Assembly (NCBI GenBank): GCA_032629725.1
Contig: JAFEVB010000036.1
Location: 310,001-374,000, forward strand
Source of the DNA: Gremmenia infestans
Lineage: Eukaryota > Ascomycota > Leotiomycetes > Helotiales > Hamatocanthoscyphaceae
Direction of reading: 5' to 3'
DNA: 64,000 nt
Part shown: piece by piece, positions 55,482-64,000 of the stretch
How the letters are laid out: each line of letters opens with the position of its first letter
How positions within the stretch are numbered: position 1 is the first letter of the stretch
Translations under genes and position numbers: made by a program
Notes under the pieces: generated by a model
What the model saw: only the letters and a program-made list of their open reading frames with translations
Told to the model about the DNA's origin: nothing
Databases searched by the model: none

Positions 55482-58230
55482 ATGCGTCAACCAACAATTA
55501 CCCAGCTGGTCATGGGCCTCACACTCGCTACTACAACATCAGCATTCTTTCGCCTTCCTTGCAAATCTCCTTTAGTTGTTGAACGAGCTGATCCCGTCAT
55601 CAGCCCTGGTAAGATCTCGGGGCATGCTCATTCTATCATGGGAGGCAATGGCTTTGGGTACGTCGACCTTCCCATGAGATGCGAGCTCTTGGCTCGTCTC
55701 GAGGGCTTAGAGAAAGTTCTAGCAAATTGCCCTACTAATTCACTGGACAGATTTGAGATGGATTATGCCTCTACCCAGTTGTCGACGTAGGTTTGACACT
55801 TTCTAACATGTCCCAAAAGCCTACGGGCAGTTAGTTTTAAGAATGCCTCGTGGCATCTTGATCATTACCAGACATTTGAAGCTGACACACTTTCTCCGCA
55901 GCTGTTCTTCTTGCACTGTCACTCAGGACATGTCAAACTATTGGGTTCCGGTGAATAAGCTCTTTCTCGATCTTGAAATCGTGCTATAATCATGAATATT
56001 AACATCAACTTTAGACTCTTTACTACAAGGCGGAAAATGGCAGCTTCATCTCCGTAGGCCAAAATGGTGGTGCTACAATTTATTATCTGTAAGCTGCACT
56101 CATCTTGAGACTCCACAAACATTTTCTGATTACCTGCAGGCAACGCTCGGATCCGACAGATGCCAACTACCCCCACATCGAGGCATTCCCTGAGGGATTT
56201 CGCATGGTGGCAGGCGATCCAATGCTCCGAAGCTACAGTGACACCAACGAGCAAAACGCTATCACTTTCGCCTGCCTCGGTACCAACACCCCTGAGACCC
56301 ATGGATTTCCCAACATGAAATGCCCAGATGGCCTTCGTGTACAGGTTTTCTTCCCATCTTGCTGGAACGGGGTGGACCTTGATTCTGCCAATCACAAGTC
56401 TCACATGGCTTATCCTTCTGGTAGTGATGTAAGTTGTCAATGGGTGGTTTCTTGCCGACTAAGGCAAGCTAAGGGTATTTTGACTTGTTGACTACGGTTT
56501 ACTCTTGAGTGGCCCGGACCTCTCAAGTGTTCACCATCATCAGCCATGTCATCTAGGCAGTCGTAATGTTCTTAGCTGTCTGAATGACTGTTGCTCCTTG
56601 ATCTAGTTCGAAACTATGCTAATTGGGATTTACAGCACGGTTCCTGCCCGGGTAACTTCACGCGCTTAGTCTCGATCTTCTACGAGGTAAGTCCGATTAT
56701 TCGAGCATTACTTCTTACTCGGACATCTGTTGGTTGGCTTATGACCTGGGAGCCGACGACTCCTAAAAATATACTCCACACGGAACCTTCTATAAATCCT
56801 CATGATTTATCATATCAAGCATTACTAACTCCAAGCTCTTGTTTAGGTTATATGGAACACCCCGGACTTTGACGATCTGTGGTACGGTGATTCGCAACCT
56901 TTCTTGCTTTCCAGCGGCGACCAAACTGGTTATGGGTACCATGGAGATTTTGTCAATGGGTAAGAATATAGCCCATGTTAGATGGGACGTTTTAATAACT
57001 CTTCCAGATGGAACGTCTCGACTCTTCAAGCCGCAGTTGACCATTGCACCCATCTGAGTGGTGTTATCGAAGAATGCCCATACTTTGACTTCATCACGGA
57101 CACCGCAGCTCAAGCTTGTGTTATCCCACCCTCAATCGATGAACAAGTATTTGGTGTTATGCCGAATCTACCGGGTTGTAATGCCGTTCAAAACGGCCCT
57201 GCTAAATCTGAGGCCCAATCTAAATGCGAAGCACCTACCCAGATTGGACCCCTTCAGCTCCCATACGTAGACCTCACGAGTTCCAAGGGATTCGCCTATG
57301 TTGGATGTGGCAGCGATCCCGGGGGCCAGCCTCGTACCCTTCTGCGAGGTCAAGCCAATAACGCGACTGGAATGACAGTTGAATACTGCGTTGATTATTG
57401 CGTTAGTCAGGGGTTCAGCGTTGCCGGTAAGCATGTCACGAACCTCCACCTCGACAATAGAAAAAGTCTATTACAGTTGAGAACCTTGACTAACTTTTGA
57501 TCAGGTCTTGAATTCTCATCTCAGTGCTTCTGCGACAATTCAATCCCTGCTGATCGAGCACCAATTCCATCCCTTGTAAGCTGAATTCTCATATAAAAAG
57601 TCACATTTTCCATGTAAGCTTCGGAGCCGAGAGCTGTGCCAGGAGCCAATGTGTTCCGCAGTATGTGGGATCCCGGCTCCTGAGACAGCTACCGAACTCT
57701 TTAGCTATCTAGACCGACCCAATTGTTTATCATACTAATGCGCTAAACAGGTGGGAAATTGTGCTATGCCATGCTCTGGGGATAGTAAACAGGTTTGCGG
57801 TGGCGCTTCTTTGATCTCTCTTTACCAGAAGTGCAAAGGCAATGGCTCTCCCTGTGAAGATATTCACTTGCCAGTAATCAACGGCTCTATGTCTACAAGT
57901 TACAGAGCTTCGCCTAGAAAATCGCCAGAACATCTTCAGGAGTTATCATCTTCAGCACTCACAAGTGCCACATCCTCTTCTGGCGTGTTACCAACTGAAT
58001 ACTCAACACCAGCTGCCTCTTCACCCTTCTCGACGACTTCGACTGAGACGACTCCTTTGGTGGCTGCTAGTACTCTACTGACCACCACTTCGATCTCGAG
58101 TACCACGGCCTCGGATGATGTTGATACTTATGGCCAGAGCCCCAGCTCCACATACCATCATCACCATCACACCCATAGCCATCGTACTCGTGTTGGTATT
58201 CAAGGTTATCCCACAGCTGTAACGTCCTAG
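55482..58230 (+). CDS. Secreted DUF1996 and WSC-domain protein
   Basis: Ten exons: 55482-55657, 55751-55786, 55902-55950, 56015-56088, 56140-56428, 56636-56686, 56847-56959, 57008-57426, 57505-57575, 57751-58230. All phases agree, giving 585 aa. Signal peptide 1-21. DUF1996 block: DPVISPGKISGHAHSIMGGN, YASTQLSTCSSCTVTQDMSN, GFRMVAGDP, CWNGVDLDSANHKSHMAYP and YGYHGDFVNGW. A WSC domain follows (about residues 390-490): GFAYVGCGSDPGGQPRTLL, YCVDYCVSQGFSVAGLEF, CFCDNSI and GNCAMPCSGDSKQVCGG. WSC domains bind carbohydrate, so a wall or polysaccharide surface role is likely. The tail is Ser/Thr-rich with a poly-His run (YHHHHHTHSH). Gene models from long frames alone would miss most exons. Confidence 0.88.
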
Positions 58231-59301
58231 AAAACCGTCACAGTTTCTGCGTTCCTGGCACGACATACTCCACCGGCTTTCTACGAATTTGCATTCTCAA
58301 AACAACTGCTGCATTTGGTATAATTTGGAATATTCAGTATCCTGGTGGAACAACAAAGATGTGCCGATAGACGAAAATTTCCCTTCTTGTATTTTTATTT
58401 GGAAAGAGGTTGGTTTCGGGACAGATTTTCCGATCCTTGTGCTGGTCGGTCGCCTTGGTGTCATCTTTCTAGCTGGTGCATCTTATATGCCGGTTCTTAC
58501 ATACTGATCCCTAGATTAGAGCATCGAGAGACGCAAGACGCAAGATAATGCATTACTGACCCTAAACTTGACTGTGCACTGCTTGTGATACCGATGATAT
58601 TGTAGGAGATGGCGATATACTGTGAAATAAATTCCGCAACTAACCCCAGGTCTATTCATAAAGATATATATTGCGTAAAAGCTTAGAGATAAACGGAATT
58701 ATGACTTTTTGTGAGAAAGCATCTCAATTTCATAGGAACTTGAACTTGAACTTGAACTTGAACTTGAACTTGTACTTGTACTTGAACTTGTACTTGAACT
58801 AGATATGTCTCGTCTGCCGAGAGGACCTTCTATGTTAAAAGGAATATTGGATAACATTAAGCTCAAGGTTTCATGTGTTTCAAAAAGCGACAAGTCAAGA
58901 GAAGAAAAGACATGTCACATAATGGAAGGCAGAAGAATATTTTAAAAAACAAAAGCACAGAAATTACTAGGGTTAGAGAAATCCAAGGATTTAGTTCAAA
59001 TCGTCTCGCAGTGTGATACAAACGTTTAACGTGATGAAGTGAAGTGAAGTGATGGTGATACAGTAAGGTCCAAGGCCCCGGCCCCACACGACCACGACCC
59101 CCAGCCGGCAAATTCGTCAGCCTTGTCAAGCAAGCGACAAGCTGTCCTCTTCTGCCCCAAAAATAAATCCCACCAGCTGGACTCGAGCCACGACGACAAG
59201 CCTTCTCAGGCACATCACATACCTTTTCCCTTTCCGCGCGCTCGCTCTTTTCGCCCGTGGGATTCATGTAAAAAGAAGACCGGGAAAGCGAAGGAAACGC
59301 G
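58231..59301. other. Intergenic, about 1.1 kb
   Basis: 3' flank of the WSC gene and promoter of ERV41. Beyond the WSC stop the same frame stays open about 29 codons (KTVTVSAFLARH). Contains the hexamer microsatellite at 58736-58800. No gene recognised. Confidence 0.45.
58736..58800 (+). repeat. Hexamer microsatellite (GAACTT)n
   Basis: Eleven units, mostly GAACTT with three GTACTT variants. Confidence 0.9.
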
Positions 59302-60621
59302 ATGAACGGCTTCGCCGACCATGGCCTGGACGAGGATGCCTTTGGGGAGAAAGGCGGCAGCAGTATCGTCAAGGCTTTCGATGCATTCCGTAAGTCATGT
59401 CCTGCTCTACTCTGCTCTAATTCACCAATCCATTAATCAATTGATTGCTCTATCATATTACTAACGGGATCCCCTCTCCAGCAAAGGCGAAACCGCAGTA
59501 CATAACGAAAACGTCTGGCGGTGGAAAATGGACCGTCGCCATGCTCGCCATCTCCTTTTTTCTCATTACCAGCGAGTTCACGCGCTGGTGGCGCGGGAAC
59601 GAGAACCACACCTTCGCGGTGGAAAAGGGAGTCGGGCACAACCTGCAGATCAATCTAGATATCGTGCTCAAGATGGCGTGCAAGGATATCCACATCAACG
59701 TGCAGGATGCGGCCGGGGACCGGATTCTGGCCGGTGATATGCTGAAGCGGGATGCGACGAACTGGGCGCAGTGGGTGGACTCGAAGGGCATGCATAGTCT
59801 GGGGAAGGACGCGCAGGGGAGGGTGGTTACTGGGGAGGGGTATCATGAGCGCGAGGAAGGGTTTGGGGAGGAACACGTGCATGATATCGTTGCTGCTGCT
59901 TCGGGCGGACGGCGGGCCAAGTTTGGCAAGACGCCTAGGTTGAGGAATGGCCCGGCTGGAGGGGATAGTTGCCGCATGTTTGGGAGTTTGGATGTGAATA
60001 AGGTGCAGGGTGATTTCCATATTACTGCTAGAGGACACGGCTACCAGGAATGGGGAGCGGAGCATTTGGATCATAGTGGTATGTTGTCCTGTCCCCCCTT
60101 TTGGCGGGTTGCGGATGGAGATTTACTACTGTACTAATGCTGGGATAGTGTTCAATTTTTCTCATATTGTCTCTGAGCTCTCTTTTGGAGCTTTCTACCC
60201 ATCCCTGCTTAACCCCCTCGACCGCACCATCTCAGCGACTCCCAACCATTTCCACAAGTTCCAATACTTCCTTTCCGTCGTACCAACTGTCTATACCGTC
60301 GACGGTGCTACGCCCTATTCCGGGCATACTATCTTCACCAACCAATATGCTGTCACTGAGCAATCGCATATGGTTGGGGACCGTCAAGTGCCTGGTATTT
60401 TCTTCAAGTACGATATTGAACCTATGCTTCTTACAGTGGAGGAGAGCAGGGATTCATTCTTGCGGTTTATAGTAAAGGTAATAAATGTGTTTAGTGGGGT
60501 CATCGTAGCTGGCCATTGGGGTTTCACCTTGACCGAATGGGCGATTCAGGTTCTTGGAAGGCGGAGGAGGCAGATGAGTGAGGGCGTCCTAACTGGGAAA
60601 GCACATGAAAACTACGACTGA
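59302..60621 (+). CDS. erv41: ER-Golgi COPII vesicle protein Erv41
   Basis: Three exons: 59302-59389, 59482-60078 and 60149-60621; introns of 92 and 70 bp; phases agree. Product 385 aa. N-terminal HGLDEDAFGEK and FDAFPKAKPQY are family marks. TM1 (WTVAMLAISFFLITSEF) is followed by the lumenal domain VEKGVGHNLQINLDIVLKM, DIHINVQDAAGDRILAGDML, and, after the second intron, FNFSHIVSELSFGAFYPSL and NPLDRT. A second TM lies near the C-terminus (INVFSGVIVAGHWGFTLTEW). Erv41 and Erv46 cycle between ER and Golgi to retrieve ER residents and sort cargo. Erv46 instead has a Cys-rich lumenal loop, absent here. Convergent with SSO1, about 230 bp apart. Confidence 0.93.
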
Positions 60622-60850
60622 TTTGTATATATCGAAATATCCTCTTTTTTTGCACAATTTCATACCCATGTATGTAAACATATGTTCTGCTATTGATTCC
60701 ACTGTAAAAAAAGAAAAAGACTAAAAGACAGCAAGTGAGAGATCTACTAATAATTTTGGCTTCCATGATTAAAAGCAACCGGTTGAGTTGCAAGTATTAC
60801 GTATTACTACCCAACTCCATCCACAAATATACAGGTTGCACTCATTTACT

Positions 60851-61957
60851 CTAGTTCTTCTTGGTGAGCCCAATACCCAAACCGACACCGAGAGCGATAG
60901 CAAGGATAATAAGAACCACAATCAATAAGCAGTACCACTTATTACGGCGTCTGCGTCTAGCATGCTCGTTTGCCTTGTCAATTTCGGTGTTGGCGTGGTT
61001 GACATGGTCGGCAGTCTTGATGGCATTCTCCTCGGTGTGCTCGATCACTGGCTCCTGAGCTTCCACAATCTGAGCCATATCCGCGAACATGGCCGCAAGA
61101 TCAGTGAGAGTAGCCTCAATCCGTTGGAGCTCATTGTGACGGGCGCGAACTGCACCGAGCACCGACGAAGCTTGGCCTGATCGGTTGCTCTTGAGCTGTG
61201 TATTTGTCAGGTCATGGTCGAATCTCACTTATGATTTTGAATACTCACAGCAGTCTGGAAAACACCTTCCGAGCCCCAATCCAACTGTGAAGCCTCGGCG
61301 ACCTCAGAATCCGTTGCCTCGGGATTCACAATACGGTACTGTCTGGCGATTTGGTCCCTGTAGCGCTGTCTGTAGGTCACCTCCTCATTCTGGTACTCCT
61401 TCAGGGCGTTCTCAAACTCCGTCTTCAGAGACCTCGCCTGTCTCGACTTCACACTCTTACTTCCATCCTGCGTCTTCAGCAAATCGCCTTCCAAGAACTT
61501 GATCTGGTCGCGGATCTGCGTGTTTTTCAACTGGGTCTGCGTGACGAGGTTCTCGAGCTGGGAAGACGAGCTGCTGTCGGGCGACGACAGCGCTCGCTGA
61601 TGCAGCGTTGTGATTTCCGAGATGTTGGATGTGAGGTTCCGGATCTCCGCTTTGGCATTGTCGACGCGCGCGAGGAAGTCCTGCTGCGATAAAATGTAGG
61701 ATGTAGACGCTGGCGTCGCGGGCACGGCACTGGAGTAATTCGATGTACTGGTCAGCTCGTGCTGGAGACCGCCTTGCGCTTGACCTTGATTGAGATATCC
61801 CTACGCAGAAAAATCGTATGTTAGAGACATTTTCGTCCAATTTCCATCCTTCATTTGCGGAAGAGGGGAAGCTTACAGGGTCACCTTGGGCAGCTTCTGC
61901 ATCAGGTCCATTATTGTATGGATTCCCACCGTATTGGGAGTACTGTGTGTAGGACAT
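60851..61957 (-). CDS. sso1: Plasma-membrane syntaxin Sso1 (Qa-SNARE)
   Basis: Three exons on the minus strand: 61957-61877, 61800-61249 and 61195-60851; introns of 76 and 53 bp; all phases 0. Product 325 aa. The N-terminal ~75 residues are Tyr/Gln/Ser-rich. The Habc three-helix domain covers about 75-200 (FLARVDNAKAEIRNLTSNIS; EFENALKEYQNEEVTYRQRY). The Qa-SNARE motif is RHNELQRIEATLTDLAAMFA then DMAQIVEAQEPVIEHTEENA, with the central Gln in the zero layer. A poly-Arg anchor (HARRRRRNKWY) precedes a single C-terminal TM ending TKKN. It mediates fusion of secretory vesicles at the tip with Sec9 and Snc1. Confidence 0.95.
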
Positions 61958-63048
61958 GTTGTAGGTTTGGTTTGACGTGCGATTGAGTCCGAAGGATTGT
62001 TGTGGTCGTGATTAGGTGGGCGTTCGGATGACGTTCCAGCGGCGCAAAGCTGACTGAAAAGTAGGAGGGCTAAATGGGATTTCCGGAACAAAGAAAGAAA
62101 AGACGAAGCCGTTCGATAGATGGCTATGTGATCAAGGAGGGCTTTGCGTACAGTTGTCGCGCAAAACAACCATGGATGGGGATAGAATGAATGCTCTTTG
62201 CGACGTAAAGACAGATCGGTAGGGTAGGGTAGGGTAGGGTAGGGTAGGTCGTTGATGGAGCTCAACCGTTGGACCACTTATTAGGATTTACCTGCCGGTA
62301 GGTTCCTTGGCCTGGTGCCTTAATCTTAATCAGCGCACGCGTGCCAAATCGCAGCCCGACCCCGACCCCGACTTTCCGAGAGGCGTTCGCAAACCTCAAC
62401 ATCCATCTGCATTCTATTCCAGTACGAGTAATCGTTGGAAACAGTTTGAGGGTGGCAATGCAATATTCGCAATGTCCGTGTCATTGCGGCTCAAGAGAGA
62501 TCTCCTTTGGTGACGCGGAAACACAACCTTGTGGTGTCGCAGCTTCAACCCCTGACTTCGATTATCCCCATCACATGATGACTATTTAATTTCCGAGCTT
62601 TGTTCCTCATTCCTCATTCCTCATCCTCGTTCCTTGAGAAGTCAAGACTCTGTTGATTGAGTTCGTTGTCTTTTAGATACAGACATATCAATGCAAGGCT
62701 TCACGACATAAGTAAGGTAAGAGCTGTGATGACAATAGTTTTATGGTCACGTGGTCTTGGCATTTCGAGTTCAAGTGGACTACAGATTATATTAGAAGGC
62801 GCACATATATGTAACGCTGATGCTAATGCTAATTCTCATCTCTCATCAATTAAAACAATATGAAATGCGTTGTAAGTGTTGCGTCCCCTAAATCCTCTCC
62901 ATGCAAAAACAATAACAAGAATTGAAGGCATCAAAACACTAGTACAAAAGAAAAGCACCAATCATCATGTCATCAAAAGAAAGGCCGTCCTCCATATTCC
63001 AATCCTCCAGGTTCCCGGGTCGAAGAGTTGAAGCTGTTGCGAAACCTT
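61958..63048. other. Intergenic, about 1.1 kb
   Basis: Promoter of SSO1 on the left, including the GGTAG repeat, and 3' flank of the laccase on the right. Short frames have no motif. Confidence 0.5.
62218..62247 (+). repeat. (GGTAG)6 pentamer repeat
   Basis: Six perfect units about 260 bp upstream of the SSO1 start codon. It resembles, but is not, the fungal telomere repeat TTAGGG. Confidence 0.9.
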
Positions 63049-64000
63049 CTACACTCCAGAATCTTCCTGGGGAAAGGCCTGATTAGGTGTATACTTGTTC
63101 CAGGCGCTACAGGTGTCATCAAACGTGTTCGTATCCGTCATCGTGACGGCAATCTCAGATTGCCTCTCCACAAACTGCATGGCAAAGCCTTCAGATGCGT
63201 GCCATGCGATGTGGCAATGCATAAGCCAAGAGCCTGGATTATCCTTCTTGAATGCAATAGCGAGGAAACCATTACCTGGAAGAGACGCGACTGCGAAGAG
63301 CAGAAAGTCAGCAAACGATATAGGGGTTGTGGGACATTCTTCCGAAAGATGGAAGCTTGGGATCTCCTGTAAACTTACCATCACGGCGCGGTGGATTGTC
63401 AAGGTTCCAGGTGACGGTATTAATATCGAAAGTAGCAGTCTCTTGCGCAATAACCCAGAAATCGTGTCCGTGCAAGTGGATTGGATGGGTAATTCTGCAC
63501 GGTTTATTAGATTGCCGCTAAAAAGAGAGGGAGACGTGGGCTACTTACCCGAATCCAGTATCATCTTCGATCACCCAAACTGTCCACACATCACTGGTAG
63601 AGGTCGCCTAGGATCATGTCAGTTTGAAATACATCATCAAAGTGGCTGGGACATTTACAGCGAGAGGCTGGACATTATAGTCCGAGGGCCAGATGGACTC
63701 ATTATTGAAGATTTTGAGAGTCGTTGGATCTGTCCAGTTGAGCTCCAGAGAGCTGCTGTTTAGTGTCCAGCGGAAGTAGTCGGGAACTGCGAAAGAGAGT
63801 TCTTCCTGGTTTACACTAGAGAAGTTTCCAACGTCCATAGAGAGATGGGGAACGAGGCTGGCTGCAGGCTCATCTCCACAGCTGGTGCTCGCGGTTACGG
63901 TGCTGTTGGTTGTTGGGTCTGCGGTGCTGGTGGAATCGTATCTGATGATTCCCGTCATGTTATCTGGATCGGCATTGGTTGAGCATGTCGATACCCATCC
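63049..64000 (-). CDS. Laccase (multicopper oxidase), C-terminal part
   Basis: Minus-strand gene cut by the window edge. Exons: beyond 64000 to 63659, 63607-63549, 63494-63379, 63290-63049; introns of 51, 54 and 88 bp; phases agree. The first visible codons read WVSTCSTNADPDNMTGIIRY, a laccase domain-2 block. Copper sites: HPIHLHGHDFWV (T1/T2/T3) and HCHIAWHASEGF (T3 and T1). The residue ten past the T1 Cys is Phe, the axial position linked to higher redox potential. The protein ends DSGV, the asco-laccase C-terminal plug, which is commonly processed in this group. It oxidises phenols with O2, in melanin, lignin or phenolic metabolism. The N-terminus and signal peptide lie outside the window. 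Confidence 0.92.

Overview
The window is nuclear DNA of a filamentous ascomycete. Genes carry short introns (about 45-115 bp) with GTAAGT/GTATGT-like donors, both strands are used, and there are orthologues of fungal housekeeping genes (ARP2, NDUFB7, RIB1, PMI1, SGF29, ARF6, SSN3/CDK8, ERV41, SSO1). Protein style, and an asco-type laccase ending in Asp-Ser-Gly-Val, suggest a leotiomycete-like Pezizomycotina species. That placement is an inference from memory; no search was run. Exon joins were worked out by hand from reading-frame continuity and splice consensus.

Layout. 0-13.4 kb is gene-bearing: a secreted GH23/lysozyme-like protein, a helical hypothetical, an EthD-domain protein, a protein with a UBA-like helix set and a SUMO-interacting motif, a glutathione S-transferase, ARP2, an Asp/Glu/hydantoin-racemase-family protein and complex I NDUFB7. 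From about 13.8 to 26.2 kb lies an AT-rich block with no intact gene. It is a degraded Helitron (+ strand Rep and PIF1-type helicase remains, 3' hairpin plus CTAG) into which a 6.45 kb Ty3/Gypsy element (- strand, two 432 bp LTRs, 5 bp target duplication) has jumped. Both show C-to-T/G-to-A decay typical of repeat-induced point mutation (RIP). The right flank (26.2-28.3 kb) holds an eroded gene fragment, a 114 bp tandem repeat, and a two-exon gene for a small secreted cysteine-rich protein whose cysteine-rich part appears only after splicing.

28.3-48 kb is gene-bearing again: an old-yellow-enzyme family oxidoreductase, GTP cyclohydrolase II, an APC-family amino acid/choline-type permease, a RING plus RGG-box protein, mannose-6-phosphate isomerase, SGF29, ARF6 and the Mediator kinase SSN3. 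48-64 kb holds a sugar-transporter-like MFS protein, a secreted, probably GPI-anchored CAP/PR-1 protein, a ten-exon secreted DUF1996 plus WSC protein, ERV41 and SSO1 (convergent), and the C-terminal end of a laccase cut by the window edge.

The genes do not form an operon or an obvious metabolic cluster. Shared themes are trafficking and the cell surface (ARF6, ERV41, SSO1, ARP2) and secreted proteins (GH23-like, cysteine-rich, CAP, WSC, laccase). No tRNA, rRNA or CRISPR was seen. The most notable items are the nested, RIP-degraded transposons with a traceable insertion history, an apparent sparing of GCA/TGC in the decay, and the hidden cysteine-rich secreted protein beside them.
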